NCBI GenBank assembly: GCA_023313575.1
Contig: JAJTTP010000022.1
Coordinates: 248,001-312,000 of the forward strand
Reading direction: 5' to 3'
From: Eutypella sp. D-1
Lineage: Eukaryota; Ascomycota; Sordariomycetes; Xylariales; Diatrypaceae
DNA length: 64,000 bases
This document shows, in pieces, positions 13,101 to 25,416 of this stretch. Numbering within the stretch: position 1 is the stretch's first letter; every line of letters starts with the position of its first letter. The notes under the pieces were generated by a model, which saw only the letters and a program-made list of their open reading frames with translations, made no database searches and was not told the origin of the DNA. The position numbers were made by a program, and so were the translations under genes.

Positions 13101-16100
13101 AGCCTCGCAACAACAACTATCGCTAATAGTGGCAGCGTGCCCGGGACGGTAATCATCCAACAGCCGCCATCATATATCACGACAACCCAATATGTTGGAA
13201 CTAGTCCGAGCACAGTAACTGTGGCGAATAGTGACAGTATTCCGGGCACCGTGATATACAAAATACCACCAAGCTACGTGACTACTACCCAATACGTTGG
13301 AAGCATCCCAACCACCAGTACGGTTCCAAATAGTGATAGTGTGGCGGGTACCGTTATAGTCCAGCAGCCGCCAAGCTACGTCACAACAACCCAATATGTT
13401 GGTAGGAACACCACCACCACAACGACTATAGCCAATAGTGGCAGTGTTCCCGGTACTGTAATAATTCAACAGCCAGTTCCAGACTATTTCACTACCACTC
13501 AATATGTAGGGTCTAGTGCAACCACTACCACAGTGCTTCATAGTGGGAGCGTTCCCGGTACGGTGATTGTACAGCTGCCACCCAGCTACGTCACATCGAC
13601 CCAATATTCCGGAAGTTCTCTCACAACGACCACTGTTGCAAACAGTGGCAGCATTCCCGGTACAGTCATAGTTCAGCAACCGGCGCCAGCCTATGTGACG
13701 AGCACTCAGTATTCAGGATCTGCCTCTGCAACTACGAGAACGGTACCGAATAGTGGCAGTGTTCCAGGCACTATTATCATTCAACAACCGGCGGCATACG
13801 TTACTTCCACACAATACGTTGGCACAAATCAAACTACTACGACGACGGTCCCTAATAGCGACAGTGTGCCGGGTACAGTCATCGTCCAGATCCCACCCAG
13901 TTACGTCACCACCACGCAGTATACTGGGAGCAGTGCAAGTACCGTTACAATACCGAATAGTGGGAGCGTCCCTGGCACGGTGATCTACCAGATCCCACCT
14001 GGGGGATACGTGACAACTACCCAATACGTCGGCACAAGCCCAAGTACCACTACTATCCCAAATAGTGGGAGTGTCGCCGGTACGGTGATCTATCAGGTTC
14101 CTCCCAGCTATGTGACTACGACGCAGTACGTAGGGACCAGTCCAAGTACGACAACTATTGCCAACAGTGGGAGCATTCCCGGGACCGTGATATACCAGAT
14201 ACCGCCGAGTACTGTCACCACAACGCAATACACGGGGACGGGGACTAATACAAGTACCGTGACCGTTCAAAACAGCGGCAGCGTTCCTGGCACAGTCATC
14301 GTCCAGATTCCCCCAAGCACCGTCACTACCACCCAATACGTAGGATCTACACCTAGTACCGTGACGATCCCAAATAGCGGGAGCGTTCCCGGCACAGTTA
14401 TATATCAGGTGCCCCCAGGATACGTAACCACTACCCAGTACGTCGGCACCAGCCCCACAATTACAACCGTCCAGAATAGCGGCAGCGTGGCCGGCACGGT
14501 CATATACAGGATCCCACCCAGCTACATCACAACTACTCAATATACTGGCTCGACCCCTACCACATATACCGTACCAAATAGCGGGAGCGCCCCCGGGACG
14601 GTGGTGTACCAGATCCCTCCGGGATACGTGACCACCACTCAATATACGGGATCTACACCTACCACGTATACCGTGCCAAACAGCGGGGCTGTCAATGGGA
14701 CCGTCGTATACCAGATCCCTCCATCATACGTTACCACGACGGTGTATTCCGGGTCTGCTACAACGTATACGGTACCGAATAGCGGCAGTGTTGCTGGGAC
14801 TGTGGTGAACCAGGTCCCTCCAGGATACGTCACTACCACCCAGTATACTGGATCTACACCTGCTACATACACCATACCAAATAGTGGGGGTGTCAATGGG
14901 ACTGTGGTGTACCAAATCCCTCCGTCGTACGTGACGACCACGGTGTATTCCGGATCTGCTACTATTTATACCGTTCCCAACAGTGCGAGTGTCCCCGGGA
15001 CCGTTGTGTACCAGATCCCACCCGGTTACGTAACTACCACTCAATACGTCGGCACCAGCGCCACAATAACCACCGTCCCAAATAGTGGGAGCGTAAACGG
15101 TACCGTTATCTACCAGATACCTCCGAGTTACGTGACAACTACGGTGTATAGCGGGTCCGCTACAACATACACAGTACCAAATAGTGGGAGTGTTCCGGGC
15201 ACGATAGTTTACCAGGTACCTCCTACGTACGTCACGAGCACTCAATATGTTGGAACCAGTGCCACCATGACCACCGTACCGAATAGTGGGAGCGTTCCTG
15301 GGACTATTATCTATCAGGTGCCTCCCAGCTATGTTACTACGACACAATTCACTGGATCTACCGCTGCAACATATACGGTACCGAACAGCGGCAGCGTACC
15401 TGGCACCGTTGTGTATCAGATCCCTCCCGGAGGGTACGTTACGACTACTCAATACGTTGGGACCAGTCCAACCACCACAACCGTGCTAAATAGTGGGAGC
15501 GTACCTGGTACTGTGATTTATCAAGTGCCGCCGAGCTACGTCACGACAACGCAGTATACGGGATCCACGCCGTCAACCGTCACAATCGCAAATAGTGGCT
15601 CTGTGCCTGGCACGATTATCTATCAAATCCCCCCCAGTTACGTGACGACGACCGTATACAGCGGATCCGCTACAACGTACACCGTTGCGAATAGCGGGAG
15701 CATCCCGGGCACGGTAGTGTACCAGGTGCCTCCCGGCTACGTAACCACCACGGTCTATAGCGGAACCAGCGCCTCTACGTATACGGTGCCCAACAGCGGT
15801 AGTGTCAACGGCACTGTCGTGTATCAAGTGCCTCCGGGCTACGTTACGACGACGCAGTACGTGGGTACGAGCCCGGCCACCACCACTATACAAAATAGTG
15901 GCTCTGTACCTGGTACGGTGATTTATCAGGTGCCCCCCAGCTACGTAACGACTACGATCTATAGCGGATCGGCCACGACTTATACGGTTGCGAACAGCGG
16001 TAGCCAGCCAGGCACTGTCGTGTATCAAGTTCCTCCCTCCTATGTCACCACTACAGTGTACAGCGGCTCTGCAACGACATATACGGTACCAAACAGTGGC

Positions 16101-18806
16101 AGCGTGGCAGGTACTGTTGTGTATCAGGTGCCGCCGAACACCGTGACCACAACGCAGTACGCAGGTTCGACGCCCACAACGGTCACCGTCGCCAACAGTG
16201 GTTCGATACCAGGTAGCGTGATTTATCAAGTGCCCCCGAGTTACGTAACTACGACGCAGTATACCGGTACATCAGCCACCACGTCCACGATCGCAAACAG
16301 TGGCGGCCAGCCCGGTACCATAGTGGTCCAGATACCGCCAAGCACCGTAACGACAACGCAGTACACAGGTTCGACGCCCACAACCGTCACGATCGCGAAT
16401 AGTGGCTCTGTGGCTGGCACGATAATTTACCAGGTCCCTCCTGGCTACGTAACAACAACGCAGTACGTGGGTACGAGCCCGGCCACGACCACTATCCCAA
16501 ATAGCGGCTCCGTAAACGGTACCGTGATTTACCAGGTGCCCCCGAGTTACGTGACTACAACGCAATATGTCGGTACATCTGCCACGACGTCCACAATCGC
16601 AAATAGCGGTAGCCAGCCCGGTACCGTAGTGGTACAGATCCCGCCAAGCACCGTGACCACAACGCAGTACGCGGGTTCAACGCCCACAACGGTCACGATC
16701 GCGAATAGTGGCTCTGTGGCTGGCACGATAATTTACCAGGTTCCGCCCGGGTACGTGACCACAACGCAATACGCCGGCACCAGTCCAACCACAACCACCA
16801 TCCCGAATAGCGGCTCCGTAAACGGTACCATTTTGGTGCAGATCCCGCCCAGCTACGTGACTACTACGCGGTATGTCGGTACATCAGCCACTACGTCTAC
16901 AATCGCAAATAGCGGTAATCAACCCGGCACCGTAGTCGTACAGCTGCCCCCGAGTACCGTAACCACGACGCAATATACGGACTCCACGCCGACTACCCTA
17001 ACCGTCGTAAATTCAGGTTCCGTGCCAGGCACGGTAATTTACCGTGTCCCGCCCGGTTACGTGACGTCGACGCAATACGTAGGCACCAGCCCGACCACGA
17101 CAACCGTACCGAATAGCGGTAGCGTAAACGGCACGGTTTTGGTGCAGATCCCACCTAGCTACGTGACTACGACGCAGTACGCCGGCACGGCGGCGGCTAC
17201 GTCAACTATCCCGAATAGTGGTAGCCAGCCCGGTACGGTTGTGGTGCAGATCCCGCCGAGTTACGTAACAACAACGACGTATACGGGCACGAGCCTTACC
17301 ACGACGACCGTGCCAAATAGCGGCAGTCAGCCCGGCACTGTTGTCGTGGCGGTCCCGCCGAGCACGGTGACGACGACGCAATATGTGGGCACGAGCCCTA
17401 GCACGGTGACAGTAGCAAATTCTGGTAGCCAGCCCGGCACCGTTGTGGTACAGATCCCGCCCAGCTACGTAACGACGACGCAGTACGTCGGCGCCACGGC
17501 GACGACTTCAACAATCCCGAACTCTAATAGTCAGCCCGGCACCGTGGTCGTCCAAATCCCGCCTTCGTATACGACGACGACGACGTACGTGGGCACGAAC
17601 GGCAGCACGACAACTATCCCGAACTCCGGTTCGATCCCCGGCACCGTTATCATCCAGCAGCCGCCGAGCACCGTGACCACTACGCAGTACGGAGGGTCGG
17701 TGACGTCGACGACGACAATCGCAAATTCAGGCAGTGTGCCGGGCACTGTACTGGTTTATACCCCGGCGGTCTACGTCACGACGACGCAGACGGTCGGTAC
17801 GGTGTATACTACGACTACAATCGCAAATTCTGGGAGCGTTCCTGGCACGGTCGTGGTCCAGACTCCTATTCCATCAGCAACGGTAAGTTATCATCCCCTG
17901 TTATTCTGTTCTTGGCCTATCCTTAGCGGGGAGAAGAGACGATGCGTAAAATAGAACCTCATGCTGACGAACACACCTCGATAACAGTGCGACCCCAACG
18001 GTTATCTAGTACAGATCCAGAATCTGTACCGAGTTAACATTTCGACGGGATCAACGACACTCATTTCGAATAGCGTAGGCACGGCAGTCAACGCTATGGG
18101 TTTCAACCCGTTCGACAACTACCTATACGCGTCGAACAACGTCAACGGGACGATGTACCTCATCCGAATCGGCGGCAGCGGCGCGTGGCAGAACCTGCTG
18201 CCGCTGAACCGGACGGGCACGAACTACAACTGCGCAGACTTCGACTCCAACGGGCTGTGGTGGGCGTCGATTGGAGGCGGGGTGTTCACGGCGATAGACT
18301 TGAAGCCGGGCTCGCCTACGTACGGGCAGACGGTCGTGAACGGGACGGCAACACCGCCGTACGTCACGATCGATTGGGTGCACGTGCCAGGGACAGGGCC
18401 GTACCTCTGGTCGGTGGGGTACTCGGTGAACCCGTCGCAATCGCACTTGATGCGGTTCAGTCGGCAGAACTACACGTGGACGGAAATCACGAACCTGGGC
18501 AACGTCACGGGCCAGAACCAGTGGGGCGCCATCTATCCGGGCGCCAACAAGACCTTCTACGCCTCCGAGAACAACAGCGGCCAGATCTGGCGCTTCCCGC
18601 TGCCCAACTCGACCTCCGGCCTCACGGGGCCCCAGCTCCAGGCTTACGGCCCGCCCTCCTCCAGCAACGACGGCGCCCGCTGCTACCTCGCCATCGACCA
18701 GTCCCTCGCTGCCGTCGCGGCCGCCGCCAATCTCCGGAGGAGGAAGTTCATGGAGCGCGAGCTCCGCAGTCTCATATACTACGGCGATCAGGATGGGTTC
18801 CTCTAA
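4134..18806 (+). CDS. Giant secreted WSC / collagen-like / 101-repeat / DUF6923-type surface protein
   Basis: Joined exons: 4134-4376, 4524-4671, 4833-5965, 6144-17882, 17988-18806, which stay in frame and encode 4693 residues. Order: signal peptide (about 1-26); WSC domain (about 59-150, Cys-rich, CFCGN and CGGHC motifs), which binds cell-wall carbohydrate in known members; collagen-like Gly-X-Y stretch (about 210-277); divergent Thr-rich units and Ser/Asn linkers; 101 tandem units of about 34 residues (959-4417); and a C-terminal domain (from 4422) starting CDPNGYL and rich in LYRVNISTG and NYLYA strands, matching what I know of DUF6923, probably a propeller. No C-terminal GPI signal or membrane span is seen. 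The repeat pattern (YTGS...TTTTV...SGS.PGTVIV) recalls yeast flocculin/ALS repeats. I infer an adhesin-like or wall-stalk protein. The ATG at 4134 is chosen because it starts the signal peptide. Exon joins, especially the third, are inferred. Confidence 0.83.
4377..4523 (+). other. Intron 1 of the giant gene (inside the WSC domain)
   Basis: Donor GTAAGT, branch TGCTGAC, acceptor ATACAG. Removing it joins the first Cys-containing WSC strand to the segment with the CHDEK and CFCGN motifs in phase 0. Confidence 0.85.
4672..4832 (+). other. Intron 2 of the giant gene
   Basis: Donor GTAAGC; acceptor ACATAG. The join rebuilds an Ile codon and yields the expected end of a WSC domain (CNIPCNGN, then CGGHC). 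An alternative AG at 4813-4814 gives an early stop. Confidence 0.8.
5966..6143 (+). other. Spliceosomal twin intron (stwintron) in the giant gene
   Basis: The internal intron is 5967-6040 (74 bases, donor GTATGT, branch GCTAAC, acceptor GTAG). Its removal puts G5966 next to TGAGT at 6041, making a new donor GTGAGT for an external intron (5966 plus 6041-6143, 104 bases, branch CTAAC near 6116-6120, acceptor CAACAG). Only this two-step removal joins the Ile codon ending at 5965 to GTT at 6144 and gives the expected repeat continuation (DPGTVI then VLDP). A single canonical 5967-6143 intron shifts the frame and stops by 6328. This fits the type in which the internal intron splits the external donor between bases 1 and 2. 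Confidence 0.78.
7494..17870 (+). repeat. 101 tandem coding repeats of about 102 bases
   Basis: Counted by eye: 101 consecutive units, each 33-36 residues, with consensus (S/G)Y(V/I)TTTQY.GS..TTTT(V/I).(N/P)SGS.PGTV(I/V).Q.PP. The 5' third mostly has [10 protein letters not shown], the centre [10 protein letters not shown], and the 3' third [12 protein letters not shown](I/V)PP. Several stretches repeat as blocks of two or three units. At least eight more divergent units precede the block, from about 5350. Confidence 0.95.
17883..17987 (+). other. Last intron of the giant gene
   Basis: Donor GTAAGT, branch TGCTGAC, acceptor ATAACAG; phase 0. It separates the repeat exon from the C-terminal domain exon, so the two modules are exon-bounded. 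Confidence 0.85.
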
Positions 18807-18833
18807 CAAGTCGGGTCCCGTTCTGTTGGGGAA

Positions 18834-18848
18834 GGGGGGGGGGGGGGG
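18834..18848 (+). repeat. G15 homopolymer in the 3' UTR
   Basis: Fifteen consecutive G bases begin 28 bases after the stop codon of the giant gene. Length may be unstable or a sequencing artefact. Confidence 0.9.
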
Positions 18849-19632
18849 TTTGTTGACATTGGGTTTGTATTGTTTTATAACAGACGCAAGCGAGAATGTT
18901 TGTCCTTGTTTATCTGTTGGATCTGTCTCGGGCTATTTCTCTTTTGTTTTTTCCCCCTCCCCCAATCCCCCCTTCTCTCCTATGTTCGTAAAAGTTCATT
19001 CCTGAGAATTCCATAAGGCTTCGGGCCTTTTGGTATAATTAGGTCTTTCATCAACTACTTTATGAAGTTAGTTTGCTATATAATTCGGTAGTTAATCAAA
19101 AGGTTTTTGGAATTACTAATAAGTTGCGCGTAAACAAATCATCATGAAGGCCAGGGTGATACCGCTCTTGGCCCCCCCTCCTTGCACCCCGCGTCTCCTA
19201 TGCGATATCCTTGAGGCGGTCTGTCTTGCTATTGGCTCTCTTCACTTTTTATGTTCAATTTTTTTTTCTTAAGCTCTTGAGGCGGTCAATCAATAGGGAT
19301 ACCTAAGAGACGACGTAGGATGTAAATGTCCTTGAGTAGCAGTAAGCGACAGTAAGTAATACCGTGTGACGGGCGTAGTGGTATTGCATTGAGACCCAAT
19401 GTTCCTCCTTTTACATCCTTATTGACACACTTGTATCAGCAAGGGGCATTGGAGAAGAATGAAAGGGGGTTTGTCACATCTGCGGAGTATATCGTGGAAG
19501 TTGGAGTTGGAATGGGGAGAACAGAAATCGGGCACCAAGGAGAAGATGATGAAACGGAATGAATTCTGTATCACGTTAATGTACGCCTCGTGTACTTCGC
19601 AGAGCCACATGGTGAAAAAAAAGTATGTACAA
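18849..19632. other. Intergenic, between giant gene and retrotransposon
   Basis: T-rich 3' flank of the giant gene followed by unremarkable sequence. Base composition is normal up to the LTR border at 19633, so RIP has not spread outward into this unique DNA. No gene seen. Confidence 0.6.
19628..19632. repeat. Target-site duplication, left
   Basis: TACAA directly before the left LTR; identical to 27491-27495 directly after the right LTR. Confidence 0.9.
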
Positions 19633-19831
19633 TGTTGGTTATTAGTGGTCACTGGTATGGACCCACATACCAATAGGAAGTACCTATATACCTATCTCCC
19701 GTTTATATAAAGATACGGGCTTCGCCCGTATCCTTTTTAAATAAATAAATAAACCTTAAACCAGAATATAACACCAGTTTTACCACTTTTTATATTATTA
19801 TCTTTTTTTTTTACGTACGTATTTATTAATA
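19633..19831. repeat. Left LTR
   Basis: 199 bases. Compared with the right LTR there are about 40 differences and all are C/T or G/A transitions. The outer part (19633 to about 19715) keeps its C and G bases, while the inner part is mutated. Confidence 0.93.
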
Positions 19832-21378
19832 TTAATTAATATTATTAACAGATTTTTATTATTACTTTCCCCTGTCCGTTTTTTATAATAAATATTAATA
19901 TAAAAAGTTACGGGAAAAAAAGTTATAAACATATGATTACGGCTTTTTAATTATTTATTATTAATAACTTTAAAAAAACCGATAATTAAAGAAATTTTCG
20001 AATAATAATAAAATTATTTTTAAAAGTTTATAAAAGCAAACTTTAACACTATATTAAAAACGTTTCGGTTTATATTAAAAAATATAACGTTAATTTTGTA
20101 ACGGTATTAATTAATTTTTAATATAAAATTTTAATAAACTCGAATTAATAAAAAACCGATAATTTAACGCCTTAACTTAAAAGGTTTTAATTTATAATAC
20201 GGATTAAAAGCTAATTTATTTATAAGGTTATAAAAATTCCACCCGTTTTATAATATATTTTAAATCCTTTACGGAAGTATTAAATAATTTTTAATTTTTA
20301 ATTTAAAATAACCGGTTAAAAACTTTAATAGCATAAATTACAATAAAATTAATAACTTTTATTAGCTTACTTTTTATAACTATATATTAATTTTTCCCCC
20401 CGGTTATAATTAACCTTTTTTTTATTATCCGGCGTTTTAATAAATAGCTTTAATTAACTTTATTTTTAAATATTAATAATAATTAACCGGAAAATTTTAA
20501 CCCGAACCTTAAATATTACGTAATATATTAACGGTATTAATTAACCTTTTATTATTAAAGTAATTATATTTTTAACCCTTTTTTATTAATATTCGGCTTA
20601 CCTTTATTACTTAACCTTTTCCTGTTAATATTTAATTATATCTCGGTAATATAAAGCATTTATATTAATATCTTTATTTTTCAAGTTATTTATTATATCT
20701 TAATTACTTTTTTCATTTTAATTATTACCTGGGTTACCCGTTTTAATTTACGGGATATAATTAATAACTTTTTAAATAACTTTATTTAATAATAAAAAGG
20801 GATAACCGGACCGTTCCTTTTTTAAAAATTTAAATTAACCCGTATATTATAAAACTTAAGTAATATAAAACATATTAACTTTTAACACCGCTTTTTTTAA
20901 CCGCTGCTTTAAATAAAAAAACGGGGCTTATAAAAACCTTAAAAGGTTATAATTCCTTTTTTTAAATAACGTTTAAGTTTATCCCGGGACTTAATTTATT
21001 ATTAAAATAAACCTTTATATTTATTAATAATTAATAAAAATAAACTTATTATTTTATTTTATTAATTAATATTTTAAATAAATTATATTTATCGATTATC
21101 GTAAAATAATTTAAAAAAGCTTAAAATAAAAAAAGTAATTATACGGAAAAAGTTTATAATATTTTAAAAGATAAATTTCGTTTTTTTTAAATATATATTA
21201 TATTAACGGTATTTAATAAACGTAATTTTATATTATATTTTTAATTATTTTTTTAAAACGTGCAGTATTATATTTTTTTATAACGTTCTTTATTATTTAA
21301 TATTTACCGATATATATTTTATTATAAAACGTTATTTTAATACCGAATAAAATAAGATTTAATATTATTATAATTTGG

Positions 21379-21806
21379 TATAACCGGTCGGGCCATTAGG
21401 CCGAATGGGGCTAACATAATAAAAAAAGATCCTTAACTTTAGTTCTGGAGAAAAAAACAATTATATTAAAATAAACCATATACGTTATACGATTAAAAAG
21501 AATGGGTTATATCGATAATAATTTTAACGATATTAAATCGTTATATTCGGATATAATTTTAACGATTTAATAATAACCATATATTTTAATATTAAAAATA
21601 AAAAATATAAATAATATATAATTATATTTATTACCTTTTTTTTAAATAACTTTTAAACTTATTAGCTTATAATATAACTTAATTATTTAAAACATTTTTT
21701 TATTATTATTATTAAACGTAATTATTTATTACTTAAAACCTTTAATACTTTTATTAATATAAACCCCTTAACTGGATTAATAATTAGGAATAAACCGGCC
21801 GTCACA
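21379..21806 (-). mobile_element. Nested 428-base repeat, copy 1 (inverted)
   Basis: Reverse-strand copy of the second repeat family. Read on the minus strand it starts TGTGAC and ends GTTATA, with the family hallmarks GGCCGGTTTATTC near the start and GGCCCGACCGG near the end. Same length as copy 2. Solo LTR or small non-autonomous element. Confidence 0.82.
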
Positions 21807-22239
21807 TAATTAAATTTTTATAACTTTTTTTAATATTAAAGCTAAAAACGCCGGTAAAAATGATTTAAAAATATTATAAATTATATTCGATAAATTCTTT
21901 TTATATTAAAAAGTATTAAGACCAGATTTTTTAAAAAAAAAAATAATTAATTGCTATTATTTATCGGGTTTACTGAATAATTCCTTAACTTTAATATGTT
22001 TTTTTTTAAAATTTATTATTTGTTTTAAAAACTTAATAAATAAATTACGAGCTTTAATTAATACTTATAAGGTTATAAAAGGAATTAATTAATATATAGC
22101 TAATAAAAATAATAACGATAATAATAATAATAATACCGTTTTTTATATTAACCGTAAATATTACCGGAATAATAAAAGCGGAAAGTATTATTAAAAAAAC
22201 CCCGACCGATAATAAAAACGTAAATGTTAAATATATAAA

Positions 22240-22667
22240 TATGACGGCCGGTTTATTCCTAACTATTAGTTTAGTTAAAGGGTTTATATTAATAAAAATG
22301 TTAAAAATTTTAAATAATAAATAATCACGTTTAATAATAATAATAAAAAAATGCTTTAAATACTTAAGTTATATTATAAGCTAATAAGTTTAAAAATTAT
22401 TTAAAAAAAAGGTAATAAATATAATTATATATTATTTATATTTTTTATTTTTAATATTAAAATATATAGTTATTATTAAATTGTTAAAATCGTATCCGAA
22501 TATAATAATTTAATATCGTTAAAACTATTATCGATTTAACCGATCCTTTTTAATCGTATGGCGTATATGGCTTATTTTAATATGGCTATTTTTTTCTTTA
22601 AAACTGGAGTTAGGGATCTTTTTTTATTATATTAGCCCCACTCGGCCCAATGGCCCGACCGGTCATA
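22240..22667 (+). mobile_element. Nested 428-base repeat, copy 2
   Basis: Starts TATGAC (TGTGAC after a G-to-A change) and ends GTCATA (GTCACA after a C-to-T change), so the ancestral ends look like an inverted TGTGAC/GTCACA pair. With copy 1 it brackets 433 bases in inverted orientation. Confidence 0.82.
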
Positions 22668-22801
22668 ATAATAAAAAAAAAGATATTAATTTATTAAATA
22701 TTTAAAACGGGAACATAAAAAAGTAAAAGTATAATAAAAGGTTAAAAAGGTATTTTGCTGTAATAATTATGCCGTTTTTTTATTAAATATAAAAGAAATA
22801 A

Positions 22802-23227
22802 TGTGACAGCCGGTTTATTCCTAACTATTAATCCAGTTAAGGGGTTTATATTAATAAAAATATTAAAAGATTTAAATAATAAATAATTTCGTCTGGTAAT
22901 AATAATAAGAAAATGCTTTAAATAATTAAATTATATTATAAGCTAATAAATTTAAAAATATTTTAAAAAAAGGTAATAAACGTAATTATATATTATTTAT
23001 ATCCTTTATTCCTGACATTAAAATATATAGTTATTATTAAATTATTACCATCGTATCTGAATATAACGATTTAATATTATTAAGATTATTACCGATTTAA
23101 CCGATTTTTCTTAATTATATGGCGTATATGGTTTACTTTAATGTAGCTGTTTTTTTCTTTAAAACTAAAGTTAGGGATTTTTTCTTTTATATTAGCCCCA
23201 CTCGGCCCAATGGCCCGACCGGTTATA
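22802..23227 (+). mobile_element. Nested repeat, copy 3
   Basis: 426 bases, starts TGTGAC and ends GTTATA. It lies 134 bases after copy 2 in the same orientation. Confidence 0.82.
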
Positions 23228-24990
23228 ATAAATAAACTTATTTTAAAATATAAAAAAGAATACCGTAAAGCATTTTAATTATTTAAATAACGGGTAATAT
23301 TTTACAGCTATTTATTTATTTAATTAAACTTTTTAATATTAAATTAACCTTTTTTTATTAATTACTGAAAATAACGCTCCCGATATTATATTCGTTTTAA
23401 ATAAATATATTAAAAATATATTTTAAAAATTTATGCCGGATATAAATATTGTTAAAATGTTTATTATAAGGAAAGAATAATGTTTTATTTTAATAAAAAA
23501 ATATTTTAATTAACGGTTAAAAGTAAATAAAAATCGTACGAAAGAATTTAATATTTATTTCGGAAATAAACCCCGTATTAAATTATTCGGCATAACTTCG
23601 GTTAATATTTTTATCGGCTAAATTAATTTTTATATAATAAAGATAAATATTTTATTTTTAATATTAATTAAAAATATAAATCGACTCGGTATATACTTTA
23701 ATAACGTTATTAATTAATTAATCGGTAAAAACGGCGTAACGGTTAATATTACCCGAAAATAAAAATATTTATAATTTAAATTTAATAATATTATTTATTT
23801 TATAAAAATAAAATTATATAAAATTTATATACGTTTTAAATATTTATTTATTAATAAATTATATAACCTTTTAAATAAAATAAAATACGATATTAAAATT
23901 AATACTTTTAAAGAAATTAATAAATTTTATTATTATTATTAAATTAAAAGAAAATTATTTTAAAGGTTTAAATTTAACTTAAAACATTTAAAAGTAAATT
24001 TTAATTTTAAGATAATCGTTAATATAATGTATTTAAATTAAAAGCTTATTTTTTATATTATTAACGTAATTACCGGATTTTAAGCAATACGTTTTATAAG
24101 GAATATATTAATTAAAAAGATATAAAATATATTTAAAAAATATTAAATTAATACGTATTTATAACATTAATATAAATTTCGATAGCATTAGGTTCCGTAA
24201 TAAAATATGTTTTATCGGAATTATTTATTATTAAGTATTATTAAAAGCATATTAATTTATCGGTAAAATAAAAAAATATTATGGTTTTATCTGAAAAATT
24301 TATAAACTTATTATTAAAAAACTCGGAAATATTAAATTAAAATTATTACGTTTATAAATAATAATAAAAATAGTTAATAATATAATTAATTTTAATATTT
24401 TTATTTTTATTTTATTAATTTTTAAAATTTACCTTTAAATTAATATAAATTTATTTTCTATTTTTATATAAACTTAAAAAACTTAAGTAATATAAAAAGT
24501 TATAACGGAGGATAAAAAGATTAAGGTATAAAAATCGGTTTAAAATATATTAAATATTAAAAATAACCCGAATACGTAAAAGATTTTTTTAAAGTTTTTC
24601 CCGTTAAATAATAAGGTATTTATATAAAAAAAAAGGTGGAAAGGATTTTTTAAAGTTATTACGGTTATTAATAAAGACGTAATAATAAATTCGAAAGTAA
24701 TAAAAAGTATAATAATTTTCCGGAGCTTATATGTTAAATTTTATACTTAATTAAAAAAAGTTAATAATAATTTTTAATAAAGAGGTTAAAATAATATAAG
24801 TAAACTTTTAATACGTTAATATTAAAAAGAAAGACAATAAGGCGTTAACTTTTAAATTAAAAGTAAATAAGAAAATTATAACCTTTAAAAAGTTATTTAA
24901 AGCCTCCCACTTTAAAAAATTAAACACTTTATTCGAAAAAAGTATTTTATAACCCGAAATATATAATATTACCGTATATTAAAACATAAT

Positions 24991-25416
24991 TATAACGGCC
25001 GGTTTATTTTTAACTCTTAATACAATTAAAGGGTTTATATTAATAAAAATGCTAAGGGTTTTAAATAATAAGTAATTACGTTTAATAATAATAATAAAAA
25101 AGGTGGTTTAAATAATTAAATTATATTATAAATGAATAAGCTTTAAAAGTTATTTAAAAAAAAAAGTAATAAATATAATTATATATTATTTATATCCTTT
25201 ATTCCTGATACCGGAATATGATATTAAATATTAAATCGTTAAAATAACTGGTTATTTTAACTATTTTAAATTATTAAAATAGCTAATTATCTTAGTTAGT
25301 CTTTTTATTACGTAACTTAAATATGCCTTATTTTATCGTGGTTATCCCTTTTAATGCCATGGTTAAAGATTATTTATGTTAATCTTATTTAAGCTTAATA
25401 ACCTAGCCAGGTTATA
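24991..25416 (+). mobile_element. Nested repeat, copy 4 (most diverged)
   Basis: 426 bases, starts TATAAC and ends GTTATA. The 5 bases on each side are both ATAAT, a possible target duplication, though in such A/T-rich DNA this is weak evidence. The 3' half is more diverged than in the other copies. Confidence 0.75.

Noticed and set aside
12216..15452. Long reverse-strand open frames (213, 309 and 242 codons) across the repeat exon
   Set aside because: They are the antisense shadow of a tandem repeat with uniform codon use; a frame open in one unit stays open in all. They change frame along the exon and have no domain, start context or splice signals.
21379..22667. Inverted copies 1 and 2 as the ends of a DNA transposon
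   Set aside because: The same unit also occurs three more times in direct orientation elsewhere, the bracketed 433 bases show no transposase trace, and the outer flanks do not match.
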